Source: Larkinella knui (GTDB lineage Bacteria > Bacteroidota > Bacteroidia > Cytophagales > Spirosomataceae). From it: a stretch of 64,000 bases of DNA. The translations under genes and the position numbers were made by a program. The notes below the pieces were generated by a model, which was not told where the DNA came from, searched no databases, and saw nothing but the letters and a program-made list of their open reading frames with translations. Shown in pieces: positions 8,519 to 17,187 of the stretch (positions are counted from its first letter, which is position 1; every line of letters begins with the position of its first letter). Location of the stretch: NCBI RefSeq assembly GCF_003858645.1, contig NZ_RQJP01000002.1:310001-374000 (forward strand), written 5' to 3'.

Positions 8519-8938
8519 ATGGACAAACTGTATACGGCGAAAGCCACCGCAACCGGAGGCCGCAACGGCCACGTAAAATCGCACGATGGGGCACTGGATG
8601 TCGATGTGCGCGTACCGAAAGAAATGGGCGGCCCCGGCGGCACCTACCTCAACCCGGAAACCCTGTTTGCCGCCGGTTACGCGGCCTGTTTCGACAGTGC
8701 GCTGAGTCTGATTATCCGCACCCAGAAGGTAGAAGCCGGTCAGACCAGCGTAACGGCCCAGGTCAGCATTGGCAAGAACGACGCCGGTGGATTTGGATTA
8801 GCCGTTGTGCTGGAAGTTCAGATTCCGGGGGTCGAACGCGTGCAGGCGGAAGAACTGGTTGAGAAAGCCCACCAGGTTTGCCCATATTCCAACGCCACCC
8901 GTGGAAACATTCAGGTTGATCTGAAAATCGTGGATTAA
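8519..8938 (+). CDS. ohr: Organic hydroperoxide reductase, Ohr family
   Basis: Thiol peroxidase that reduces organic hydroperoxides, normally with lipoyl-protein electrons, in the cytoplasm. From ATG 8519 there are 139 residues, the family length. The peroxidatic Cys is C57 (GYAACFDSAL) and the resolving Cys is C121 (HQVCPYSNATRGN). The conserved Arg and Glu of the active site are R15 (GGRNGH) and E47 (LNPETLF). All key residues are present. A TTG at 8495 would add eight unlikely residues and cut into the hairpin. No OhrR/MarR regulator is adjacent. A strong terminator follows. Confidence 0.93.
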   Translation: MDKLYTAKATATGGRNGHVKSHDGALDVDVRVPKEMGGPGGTYLNPETLFAAGYAACFDSALSLIIRTQKVEAGQTSVTAQVSIGKNDAGGFGLAVVLEVQIPGVERVQAEELVEKAHQVCPYSNATRGNIQVDLKIVD

Positions 8939-8955
8939 TTCAATCGGTTTCTACG

Positions 8956-8992
8956 ACAAAAGCCGCCCAAATCAACCCTGGGCGGCTTTTGT
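8956..8992. terminator. Intrinsic terminator after ohr
   Basis: A 14-bp perfect stem, AAAAGCCGCCCA / TGGGCGGCTTTT core, has a 9-nt loop (8970-8978) and T-rich DNA follows on the plus strand. It lies between convergent ohr and the 4-TM protein gene and can serve both. Confidence 0.8.
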
Positions 8993-9022
8993 TGTATTTT
9001 CAGCTATAAAATAAGTGCTTTG

Positions 9023-9439
9023 TTAACCCCGAAAAACCAGTTCTGAAGCCGGCGTGAGCAGCACGGCTTCCCGCTGACGCTCTTCCACAACCGCTTCGGA
9101 AGGAGCCAGAGCCCCATCGACCATGGCACCGACAATGGCTACGGTGACGGCAATCACCAGCGCCGGCCAAAATCCGACAATCGTGAAACTACCCATCATT
9201 TTATCGATGAGTTTGAGCAGAATGGCCGTCACGATGATCCGCACAATACCCGTTAAGAAAAAGAGCGTCACCAGATTCAGCGGAAAACGAATGATCCAGC
9301 CGACCAGAAAGTTAAGAACAGCCAGAATAACCGCAATCAGCAGGGCGGTGCCAAAACTTTTTACGTCTACCTGGGGCATGATGTAGGCCAAGCCGAAGAT
9401 AACGGCGGCATCGAGTAACAGGTGCAAAATTAGGTTCAT
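9023..9439 (-). CDS. Small four-helix membrane protein (phage_holin_4_2/YvlD-like family)
   Basis: 138 residues from ATG 9439 (MNLILHLLLDAAVIFG). An upstream start at 9496 adds a polar stretch before the first helix and is less likely. Four hydrophobic segments are visible: NLILHLLLDAAVIFGLAYI, ALLIAVILAVLNFLVGWII, LNLVTLFFLTGIVRIIVTAI and FWPALVIAVTVAIVGAMV. The glycine/asparagine pattern fits the chromosomal "holin 4_2"/YvlD group found in many bacteria outside prophages. Nothing phage-like is near, so lysis is not implied. The tail is short and charged. It is divergent from the methyltransferase gene, 81 bp apart. Confidence 0.7.
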   Translation of the reverse strand: MNLILHLLLDAAVIFGLAYIMPQVDVKSFGTALLIAVILAVLNFLVGWIIRFPLNLVTLFFLTGIVRIIVTAILLKLIDKMMGSFTIVGFWPALVIAVTVAIVGAMVDGALAPSEAVVEERQREAVLLTPASELVFRG

Positions 9440-9520
9440 ACGAATGTGAAAATAGTGAGAATAATCTCTAAACTCTTTCATTTGCCGCTTGTTCAAACGA
9501 TAGACTATTTTCCACCCGCT

Positions 9521-10267
9521 ATGAAACCGCTATTCCGGCCCATCGGTCTCTCCACCCTGTTCGTTATTTTCTCTTTTGCGCGCTCCTTCGGCCAGCAACC
9601 CGCTCCGGCGACCGAGGCACAAAAAGGGGCGTATCAATACCGGAAAGCGGCATACGACGGCATTGGAAAAACGTACCTGGGCCGGGAAATTTCGCAGGTC
9701 ATGGGGCATCTGGGAGCCGCCTGGCTCGAGCGACCGGAACGCGAACAGGAAGAGCGCACCGATCTGCTGCTGGAGGCCCTGAACCTGAAACCAACGGATG
9801 TGGTGGCGGATGTGGGAGCCGGAACCGGGTATTTCACGTTTCTGATGGCACCGAAAGTCCACCGGGGCAAAGTTCTGGCGGTCGACATTGAAAATGAGAT
9901 GATTAACGACCTGAATCAGGCCAGAAAGAAGAAAAACGCGACTAATGTCGAGCCGGTTTTGGGAACGATTACCGACCCGAAACTTCCCGCCAACGGCATC
10001 GATATGGCCCTGATGATTGATGCGTATCACGAGTTTTCGCATCCCCGTGAAATGATGACCAACATCGTTCGGGCTCTCAAACCCGGCGGGCGGGTGGTGC
10101 TGGTCGAATACCGGGCGGAAGACCCGAGTGTCCCCATCAAACCCCACCACAAAATGAGCATCGCCCAGGCCACGAAAGAGATGAAAGCCGTGGGACTAAC
10201 GCTAAAAAGCGTGTATAAAAAACTGCCGCAGCAACACGTTATGATTTTTCAGAAGGAAATGCCATAA
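9521..10267 (+). CDS. Exported class I SAM-dependent methyltransferase
   Basis: 248 residues from ATG 9521. An N-terminal signal peptide (MKPLFRPIGLSTLFVIFSFA, cleavage near SFGQQ) is followed by a Rossmann methyltransferase domain. The SAM-binding glycine loop is DVGAGTGYF, and the acidic end of strand 2 is in VLAVDIENEM. Later family features are NGIDMALMIDAYHEF and ALKPGGRVVLVEYRAEDP. A frame from 9446 adds 25 residues that bury the signal peptide, so the later ATG is preferred. Methyltransferases with signal peptides recur in Bacteroidota and Proteobacteria, but how SAM would reach the periplasm is unclear. The substrate is unknown. Confidence 0.82.
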   Translation: MKPLFRPIGLSTLFVIFSFARSFGQQPAPATEAQKGAYQYRKAAYDGIGKTYLGREISQVMGHLGAAWLERPEREQEERTDLLLEALNLKPTDVVADVGAGTGYFTFLMAPKVHRGKVLAVDIENEMINDLNQARKKKNATNVEPVLGTITDPKLPANGIDMALMIDAYHEFSHPREMMTNIVRALKPGGRVVLVEYRAEDPSVPIKPHHKMSIAQATKEMKAVGLTLKSVYKKLPQQHVMIFQKEMP

Positions 10268-10295
10268 GAACGCGGATCGAGCGGGTTGAAATCTG

Positions 10296-10337
10296 TCCGC
10301 TCAACGCTTCTACCCAAACGCAGCGTTGACCGGTTTT
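10296..10337 (+). terminator. Intrinsic terminator after the methyltransferase gene
   Basis: CCGCTCAACGCT (10296-10307) pairs with AGCGTTGACCGG (10321-10332) with one mismatch, and TTTTT follows directly. This isolates the methyltransferase gene from the MFS gene. Confidence 0.65.
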
Positions 10338-10396
10338 TCAATTTCTCATTTAAACAACCAGCCCACTCAACCCGTTACTTCCCTGAATAATTTCGT

Positions 10397-11875
10397 TTGC
10401 CTGTGTCATCAACACCATCTGCGGTTTCGTCTTCCCCCAATAAATGGATCATACTGGGCACCATCATGTTCGGTACGTTCATGTCGACCCTCGACAGCAG
10501 CATCGTCAACATTGCCCTGCCCACCATCCGGCGCCAGTTGGGCGCGGGCGACCGTGTCGAGTGGATTGTGCTGTGTTACCTGCTGACCACCACCAGTACT
10601 CTTCTCATCATGGGAAAAGTGTCCGATTGGGTGGGCCGCCGGCAGCTTTATATCACCGGTTTTTGTGTGTTTGTGCTGGGGTCGCTGCTGTGTGGACTGG
10701 CGTGGAATCTCTGGTCGCTGGTAGGGTTTCGGGTGCTTCAGGGCCTGGGCGCATCCATGATTTTTGCCGTTGGCCCGGCCATTATCGGCGATACCTTTGC
10801 CCCGCAGGAACGCGGACAGGCGATGGGCCTGATGGGTTCCATCGTGGCCGCAGGTTCCAGTGCGGGGCCGGTTATCGGCGGTTTTCTGCTGGGCAAGTTC
10901 GGGTGGTCAAGCATCTTTTTTGTAAACGTACCGATCGGCTTACTCGCCATCTGGCGGGCCTGGACTATCCTGCCGGATAGTCCGAAAGCGCCCGGTCAGC
11001 GCTTCGATCTGGTGGGTGCCGGGCTTTTTCTGACGGGTGTCATTACGCTGCTCACTGGCCTGGACTTTGGTCCGGAACCCCGGTATGGGTGGGACAATCC
11101 GCTCGTAATCGCGTTACTATCGGTCGGAGCGGTTTTACTCCTGCTCTTTCTATTTTGGGAAATGCGGGTTCGGGAACCCATGCTGCAGTTGAGTCTGTTC
11201 CGGATCCGCTCCTTTACGGCGGCTATTCTGGCGGCTTTTTGTGGCTTTGTCGCTTCGGGAGGCAACCTGTTCGTGATTCCTTTTTTTCTGCAACAACTCC
11301 TGGCGCTCACGCCCGAACGGGCCGGATTGATCTTGCTGGCGGGGCCCTTAACCCTCAGCCTGGTTGCGCCCCTGGGCGGTTACCTTTCCAGCCGGGTCAA
11401 GACCCGCTGGCTGTCCAGTATTGGCTTACTGATTACGGCCAGCGGGTATTTTGCCTTTTCGTTTCTGGATAGCAGCTGGGACTGGCATGACGTCGTCTGG
11501 CGCAGTTCGCTGGTTAGTCTGGGATTTGGGTTATTTCAGTCGCCCAACAGCAGCAGCGCCCTCAACTCGGCCCCCCTGGCCCAACGGGGTATTGCCAGCA
11601 GTATGATTGCCTTCATGCGTAACCTGGGTTTTGTGGTGGGCATTGCAATGGCAGCTGCCGTTTGGTACAGCAGCCGCAACCGCTGGGCGCTGGCGCATGC
11701 GATAACGCCCGAATCGGTCGAGGCCCAGCTTCTCGGCATGCATTACGTTTATCTGGTGATGACCGGTTTAGTCCTCACCGGAGCCTTTATTTCCTTTATA
11801 CGCGGTGAAGTAACTCCGCCGGCCCCGCAGCCCGTTTATCCGGATGGTTCTTCCGTGGCCGGAACGACTCCTTAG
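10397..11875 (+). CDS. MFS multidrug exporter, DHA2 (EmrB/QacA) family
   Basis: 492 residues with about 14 hydrophobic helices, the DHA2 topology. The family signature of helix 1 is present (MFGTFMSTLDSSIVNIALPTI), as are motif A (GKVSDWVGRRQLY, loop 2-3) and motif C (GPAIIGDTFAPQERGQ ... GSSAGPVIGGFLLG). Drug:H+ antiport across the inner membrane is the family role. No in-frame ATG precedes helix 1: the ATG at 10466 lies inside it. Translation should therefore begin at TTG 10397 or GTG 10403, and a stop codon just upstream limits other options. There is no adjacent membrane-fusion protein gene, so it probably works alone. Confidence 0.88.
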   Translation: MPVSSTPSAVSSSPNKWIILGTIMFGTFMSTLDSSIVNIALPTIRRQLGAGDRVEWIVLCYLLTTTSTLLIMGKVSDWVGRRQLYITGFCVFVLGSLLCGLAWNLWSLVGFRVLQGLGASMIFAVGPAIIGDTFAPQERGQAMGLMGSIVAAGSSAGPVIGGFLLGKFGWSSIFFVNVPIGLLAIWRAWTILPDSPKAPGQRFDLVGAGLFLTGVITLLTGLDFGPEPRYGWDNPLVIALLSVGAVLLLLFLFWEMRVREPMLQLSLFRIRSFTAAILAAFCGFVASGGNLFVIPFFLQQLLALTPERAGLILLAGPLTLSLVAPLGGYLSSRVKTRWLSSIGLLITASGYFAFSFLDSSWDWHDVVWRSSLVSLGFGLFQSPNSSSALNSAPLAQRGIASSMIAFMRNLGFVVGIAMAAAVWYSSRNRWALAHAITPESVEAQLLGMHYVYLVMTGLVLTGAFISFIRGEVTPPAPQPVYPDGSSVAGTTP

Positions 11876-11984
11876 CGGTTTTCGATGGCTTCAACAACCA
11901 GATAACCCTATGATTTATAGTGCATTATATCAATACCGCTCCGCTCCAAACACACCTTCATGTGTTTTATTTAAGTATAAAAAA

Positions 11985-13691
11985 CTAGCGAAGCTCGCCG
12001 GGAACGCCGGTTGGTAGTCCTTTTGCCAGATCAACCTCCATTTTGTGCTTATCCAGCTCTGCCTGAATGATGCCGGATGACATACCGGTTACCCTGAGCT
12101 TCACGTCTTTGGCTTTTAGGAAACCCGTATGTTTGCCGCTCACGGTTATATCCGCGTCCCAGGATACGGGCTTATCGTACCCACCAGGTCGTAACGTCGA
12201 TGACTCACTGCCATTTAAAATGTAAACACCGTCATCCGTAAAATCAACGTATTTAATGACTCGCCGAGGTTCATCAGCCGAACCCGGTGTTGGTTTCACC
12301 GTGCTGATTTCAGCATACCCGGCTACTTTACCTTTCAGTGTGCCCTGTTCCGGATAGGTGGCAGTCGTCCATTTAAAGTCCTTGAGGTCAGTGGCCCAGT
12401 TCATCGCTGGCGTCGTAGGCGGAAGGGGCTTTGTCGGCTTTCTGGCCGTAAACCGGGCCATACGAAGCCGTCCGGTTCTTTCTCCTTCCTTCACGGTGTT
12501 CGGGTCTTTTTGTTCCCAAAAAATACCGTGGGTACTGGAGGGATGCCAGGCGAAATTTCCCATATGATTATAGAGCGTAACATCGTCTTTATCCGTCATC
12601 AGATTGACGCCGGTATAGCCGTCTTCGGGTAGTCGGGCCCGGTCACCATAACTATCCACCATAGTGAGTCCATAAAAGCGGGTGGCCTTGGGATAGCCTT
12701 CATACTCGGCATTTCGCTGCATGGAAACACCAGCCGCCTGCGGTAGTCCGGCAAAAAGCGGCCGGGGAATCAGGCCGAACGCATCCATTCGGGTGATATG
12801 CCTGTGCGTTTGAAAAATGACCCATTTTCCATCCGGTGACGGATAGGTGCCTTCGTCGTAACTGAAGTGTTTGGTCAGACGGGTTAGGGTGCCAGTGGTC
12901 AGATCAATCTTTGCCAGGTCGTAGTTGTTGCTTTCAAACAGGGCCAGATTAATGAGTGACCGGCCGCCGTCAGCAAAACTTTTCACTTCGCCAGCCCCGT
13001 CTATTTTTGGTCGGAACGCTAAAAAATCAGCTTCATTGGGACTGCTGGCAACCACTTTGCCCTGTTGCAGTTCATAATGATCGCCCTTGTCGTCCGACAC
13101 TCTCGTCAAGTCACTGACCAGTACCAGATACCCTCGGGTAGTGACCAACCCGGTGGCCACGTTTACCCCATTGGGCGACATGTTGGTGGCAATTCGCCGA
13201 ACAATCGTGGCCTGCGGAATAGCCGGGTAAACCAATGGAAGGATCCGGGCTTCTTTACAGTTGACGATCGACGGGCTACACTCTAAAACTCCGCGGGGTG
13301 TATACACCCGTTTCCCATCGGGCAAAGGGACCGGCATTTCATCGCCAATCTCCTCTTTCAACTCACAAGTCAGGCAATTGAACTCGCTGCCGTCTTCTTT
13401 CATGACGGCGAGATCGCTCTTTTTCTTCCCCACAAAATGCACTTCCATAAGAAGGTGCTCCCCATCGGGAAGATAATTGACCAGATCGCTTTCAACCACA
13501 TTTTTGGGGAGCGGAATGGTTGAAATCGTGAACGGTTCTGGTTTGGGCGGTTTAGGCAGCTTCGGGATCAGCGAATAATTGATAGCTGCCTGTGCGCTTT
13601 TGTCCTGTGAAAAACTCAAAAACGGTAGCAGTACAGCCATTGCCGCCAATAAGAATGGCCATTTTACTTCGAAAAACTTAGGCGTTATCAT
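11985..13691 (-). CDS. Secreted TolB-like beta-propeller protein
   Basis: 568 residues with a signal peptide (WPFLLAAMAVLLPFLSFSQ, residues about 11-29). The body has repeated propeller-blade signatures of the WD40-like/TolB type: LPDGEHLLMEV, LPDGKRVYTPRG, MSPNGVNVATG and PSPDGKWVIFQTH. Two short Cys pairs (FNCLTCEL and LECSPSIVNC) may form disulfides. The C-terminal third is beta-rich and not assigned. Its stop-to-start distance from the tannase-like gene upstream is about 40 bp on the same strand, so they form an operon and probably share a substrate. I cannot name the activity. Confidence 0.7.
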   Translation of the reverse strand: MITPKFFEVKWPFLLAAMAVLLPFLSFSQDKSAQAAINYSLIPKLPKPPKPEPFTISTIPLPKNVVESDLVNYLPDGEHLLMEVHFVGKKKSDLAVMKEDGSEFNCLTCELKEEIGDEMPVPLPDGKRVYTPRGVLECSPSIVNCKEARILPLVYPAIPQATIVRRIATNMSPNGVNVATGLVTTRGYLVLVSDLTRVSDDKGDHYELQQGKVVASSPNEADFLAFRPKIDGAGEVKSFADGGRSLINLALFESNNYDLAKIDLTTGTLTRLTKHFSYDEGTYPSPDGKWVIFQTHRHITRMDAFGLIPRPLFAGLPQAAGVSMQRNAEYEGYPKATRFYGLTMVDSYGDRARLPEDGYTGVNLMTDKDDVTLYNHMGNFAWHPSSTHGIFWEQKDPNTVKEGERTGRLRMARFTARKPTKPLPPTTPAMNWATDLKDFKWTTATYPEQGTLKGKVAGYAEISTVKPTPGSADEPRRVIKYVDFTDDGVYILNGSESSTLRPGGYDKPVSWDADITVSGKHTGFLKAKDVKLRVTGMSSGIIQAELDKHKMEVDLAKGLPTGVPGELR

Positions 13692-13729
13692 GCCGTTTTT
13701 ATTTATTTTTTGATGTCTGTATAGCTGCT

Positions 13730-15907
13730 TTATTTGACGACCACCCGCACCCGGTCCAGGTTTTGGATTCGGGTATACGGAGTTTTGGCATCACCAGTCC
13801 GTTGAGAAGCGACGCGCAACGATGGAAAGTACGTACCGGGTTTGGAGAATGTATACGTTGTCGTCAGCCTTACCCGAGCGCCGGTTTTGTCGGCCGGGGT
13901 GAACTTCCCGGCAACCGGAAACTGCTCGGACCCGACAAAATCCCATCCGGCAGCAGGCGTAACTTCTTTGGTCAACCCCTCAAAATTCCAGGCAGCCGCT
14001 ACCACTTTGCCCTGATTGGCGGGCACCTCCACCTCAGCCGTGAACGTGACAGGCTGGCCAATCTTCACCTCCGCCCGTTTGCCTCCGTTGGCTTTCACCA
14101 CCACCACCGGCTGAATGCCCCGGCGCTCGTTGGCCGTTGGGGGGATGACCACCTGACCATCCACGATTTTATACGCGGTGGTAGCCGCCGGATCAATGCC
14201 TTTTTCAACCCAGGCACTTAAATCACGTAACGCCTGCTGCAATAGGCCCAGGTAGCCAACCGTACGGGTGGGGTCATCTTCCATGGAAATATCGCCGTGC
14301 AGCGCGTGGTCAGTAAACCACAGGCGGTAATGGCTATCGGTGCTGTCGCCCAGATGTTCCCGCACTTTTGTCCGGTACCAGTCGGCCTGCCAGGCAAACG
14401 CTTCCCGATCCAGGAGGGATTCGAGCATGATCATCTTGCCTTTAAACGTTCCGGTGGGCAACACGCCAGCCGCGCCTATCGTAAACCGGGGCCCTAAAAG
14501 CAGGGGGCGTTGCGGATAGATCGGTTTCCCGGCGGCATCCCTGAACTGGTCATACACCGGGTACTCCTTTCCGGGAACCTGGTGCCGGTGGTAGGTTTGA
14601 ACCGCCAGAAAATTGGAATTATCTACCGCCACTTCATCGCCCGGCTTTAGCTGCAGGAGCACAGTGGGGTCAGCCGGGCCGACCACGACTTTATCACCGG
14701 ATATTTTGGTGAGCTGGATCACTTTGCCCGCAGCGGCACCGGTTTTTATGACCAGACCACCGCCTAAAAAGGGAATGTCGGGCAAGCCATCGGCGAGTTG
14801 AAAGGCAACCGGCATCGCCCCTTCTACCCCGCCAATGCTTTTCCAGGCTGCATCGGCCGTACCCCGATCCTGGGGCGACATGGGCGCGGTTAATTTCAGA
14901 CTCACCGCCTGATCAACCGAAATACCGGCTTTGATTTTGCTCGCTTGCTGAATTCGGGCTTTGCGCAGCGAAGCAGGCGCATTGGCCCCCAGGTAGCCGG
15001 GCTTAGTCCAGAAGTCTTCCTCAAAGTATTTTCGATCCGAAGCGACCACACCCTGATACAGTACCAAAAAACCATGAATTCCCATGCGCTTATAACCGAA
15101 CCAGGATTGCGGTGGAAATCCCATATTCGTCACTTCCTGCAGAGCCTCTTTTTCTTCGGCGTTCAGACTGGCATACATATCACCGCTACCCCCCGGTTCG
15201 AGGGCATCGATGATTTGGGGAAACTTGTCATTGAGCACCCGCATGGCATGCATCCGCACGGTAAAGACATTGGGAATAGCCATCGGCGAACCCGACACAT
15301 ACGGCACCACGCCGTCCCACACGCCTTCGGTATTTTCGATTCCGCCGATGGTCCGGTACGAGCCCCCACTCCCGCCAAACGCATAGCCATAGGGCCGCTT
15401 GCCGCCGTACAGTTGAATCGCAACCACCCGTGCGTATTGGGCCGAAGCCGCATTGGCCCGGTAAGCACCAATCGACGGGCTTGTGCTAGGGCCTGGTCGG
15501 CTAAAGTCGACTCGGCCTCCCCCGTTCGTTTCGATAAAATAGGCTCCGCTGCTGATCGAGAAGCCAATTTTATCAGCCTCGCCTTTGGCACCCTGCGATA
15601 AGCTTTCATTGTCCGGAAACGGAGTTATGTATTGAAAAAACCGGCCCTGATACTGCTCTTTGGGCGGGAAGTAGAAGGAAAACCGGGTGTTGGTGTTTTT
15701 GAAGCCACCGTGTACATATCGGTGGCGAACGGGCGTGTCGCGCCACTCATCCACATCGACATACGGCTCCTTAAACAAGGTATCCTGGGTGATAAACTTT
15801 TTAGCCAGTTCGCTACTTAACTGGGGTAGCTTATTCTGAGCCGGCATCGTCGTAAACCCGCCGAGTAACAGACAAAACAGGATGGTGCGAAACCGGGTAA
15901 ACCGCAT
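13730..15907 (-). CDS. Secreted tannase-like serine hydrolase with C-terminal PKD-like domain
   Basis: 725 residues. A signal peptide (RTILFCLLLGGFTTMPAQ) is followed by an alpha/beta-hydrolase region whose nucleophile elbow is GGSGG with S180 (YAFGGSGGSYRT). The context, with a long lid-like insert and a late His-containing motif (FTDHALHGD, near residue 534), resembles the tannase/feruloyl esterase group, but no close family is recognised. From about residue 600 the sequence looks like a PKD-type beta sandwich (PVTFTAEVEVP ... YTFSKPGTYFPSLRV). I infer a periplasmic or surface esterase. It is first gene of a two-gene operon with the propeller protein and is divergent from the Nudix-type regulator. 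Confidence 0.65.
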   Translation of the reverse strand: MRFTRFRTILFCLLLGGFTTMPAQNKLPQLSSELAKKFITQDTLFKEPYVDVDEWRDTPVRHRYVHGGFKNTNTRFSFYFPPKEQYQGRFFQYITPFPDNESLSQGAKGEADKIGFSISSGAYFIETNGGGRVDFSRPGPSTSPSIGAYRANAASAQYARVVAIQLYGGKRPYGYAFGGSGGSYRTIGGIENTEGVWDGVVPYVSGSPMAIPNVFTVRMHAMRVLNDKFPQIIDALEPGGSGDMYASLNAEEKEALQEVTNMGFPPQSWFGYKRMGIHGFLVLYQGVVASDRKYFEEDFWTKPGYLGANAPASLRKARIQQASKIKAGISVDQAVSLKLTAPMSPQDRGTADAAWKSIGGVEGAMPVAFQLADGLPDIPFLGGGLVIKTGAAAGKVIQLTKISGDKVVVGPADPTVLLQLKPGDEVAVDNSNFLAVQTYHRHQVPGKEYPVYDQFRDAAGKPIYPQRPLLLGPRFTIGAAGVLPTGTFKGKMIMLESLLDREAFAWQADWYRTKVREHLGDSTDSHYRLWFTDHALHGDISMEDDPTRTVGYLGLLQQALRDLSAWVEKGIDPAATTAYKIVDGQVVIPPTANERRGIQPVVVVKANGGKRAEVKIGQPVTFTAEVEVPANQGKVVAAAWNFEGLTKEVTPAAGWDFVGSEQFPVAGKFTPADKTGARVRLTTTYTFSKPGTYFPSLRVASQRTGDAKTPYTRIQNLDRVRVVVK

Positions 15908-16052
15908 AAGGTTGCTTGTTTAAAGGTTATCTGTGAAGCTGCGATTTAATGTAGATGACGTTCCCAACCGTACGCTGGCACACCATCCGTTAAACGACGC
16001 TGAGTGGACAATTACCGGACACTTATAAAGTCAGGTGTCGTATAAGGTTCAG

Positions 16053-16124
16053 TAAAGGTAAAGCAGAAAAATTATTATTATCTAAAAAAATAGATAATAA
16101 TAATTTTTAATCCTTATACCTTTG
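16053..16124. promoter_or_regulatory. Symmetric divergent control region with perfect 18-bp AT palindrome
   Basis: The 454-bp gap between the hydrolase operon and the regulator gene contains a perfect inverted repeat, 16067-16084 / 16091-16108 (18 bp, loop AAAAAA, built from TTATTATTATC). Flanking it are near mirror-image boxes: TACCTTTG (16117-16124) facing the regulator and TACCTTTA (16053-16060, minus strand) facing the hydrolase. Both match the Bacteroidota -7 element TAnnTTTG and are followed by ACTGA or CTGA. No -33 TTG is present at the usual distance. The rest of the gap shows nothing else that I recognise. Confidence 0.5.
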
Positions 16125-16361
16125 ACTGAGAACGGCTTTTCAGGCCCTGCGGATCCCCCTTACGCGAACGCTCCCCGGTGCTGGTTACGTTGGCTGGGGT
16201 GATGGGCGTTGGCATTTTCGGCCTTTATGGAAAACGGGGCACTCATCGTTCCCACCGACTGAATGCAGGCAGGTTTGTAGTAGCTTAATTTGGTAGTTTT
16301 ATCAACAGGTTCGCAAAACCGTTGCTTTTTGATTACTTTTTATTCCTATTCCGCTAGACGT

Positions 16362-17126
16362 ATGCATATTTTAAGTGAACAAGGCTATATTCAGCAAGTC
16401 TCCATTCATTGTGTCATATTCGGGTATCAGAACAAACAGCTTAAAGTACTTGTACCTAAACTCATTTTTAAGGGGGATTTCTGGGCGTTGCCCAGCGGTT
16501 TTGTGTATCAGGACGAAGACATCGACGAAGCCGCCAAGCGAATACTGGAAGACCGGACCGGCATAAAAGACGTCTATCTGGCGTCGTTCAAAACCATGGG
16601 GAAAGCGGGTCGAAACAGCCGGGATTTTCTGGATCGACTGATGGAACTCAACCCGAACCCATTAGACGATCAAGTCAAACGCAGAGAGTATGAATGGTTT
16701 ACCCGACGGTTTATCGGAATTGGTTACTACGCCCTGGTCGATTTAAATCAGGTTGTTGCGCAGAAAAACGAAATTGATGCGTCGATCGAATGGTATGACA
16801 TCAACGCGGTACCCCAGCTGATTATGGACCATAATGAGCTGGTCGATGAAGCTCTCGAAACCCTGCGTGCCGATCTCGATCGCAAGCATCTGGCTTTCCA
16901 TTTGCTTCCGGAAACCTTTACCATGAAAGAGGTCCAGGAACTGTACGAAACGATTCTGGAGAAATCATTTGCAGCCAACAACTTTCCAAAACGGATTCTG
17001 GAGCTAAACGTACTGGAGCGGCTGGAAAAGAAATTTACGGGTGCTGCCAACAAAGCACCTTACCTCTACCGTTTTCCCAAACAGAATAGGCCTCCGCACG
17101 ATACCTCAATCAGTGCGAATCGGTAG
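16362..17126 (+). CDS. NrtR/AraR-type transcription regulator (Nudix domain plus winged helix)
   Basis: 254 residues from ATG 16362. The N-terminal half is a Nudix fold (VSIHCVIFGYQNKQLKVLV, WALPSGFV). Its Nudix box aligns as G-x5-E-x7-R but reads RILEDRTGI where enzymes have REUxEExGU, so the catalytic glutamates are replaced. This indicates a ligand sensor, not a hydrolase. The C-terminal part (about 170-240) has the winged helix seen in NrtR and Bacteroides AraR (FTMKEVQELYETILEK, FPKRILEL). Such proteins regulate NAD or sugar genes and bind palindromes. It faces the tannase-like operon across the symmetric region, so local control is likely. An upstream ATG at 16290 is less likely. Confidence 0.82.
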   Translation: MHILSEQGYIQQVSIHCVIFGYQNKQLKVLVPKLIFKGDFWALPSGFVYQDEDIDEAAKRILEDRTGIKDVYLASFKTMGKAGRNSRDFLDRLMELNPNPLDDQVKRREYEWFTRRFIGIGYYALVDLNQVVAQKNEIDASIEWYDINAVPQLIMDHNELVDEALETLRADLDRKHLAFHLLPETFTMKEVQELYETILEKSFAANNFPKRILELNVLERLEKKFTGAANKAPYLYRFPKQNRPPHDTSISANR

Positions 17127-17187
17127 CTGTTTCCAGCAAGCAGCCGGGAAGATCGCCCAACCGGTTTTCCTCCTGATTGATCAGGCA

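Noticed and set aside
9023-9439. Prophage holin
   Set aside because: The family name is misleading. No lysin, capsid or integrase genes are near and the protein fits a chromosomal YvlD-like group.
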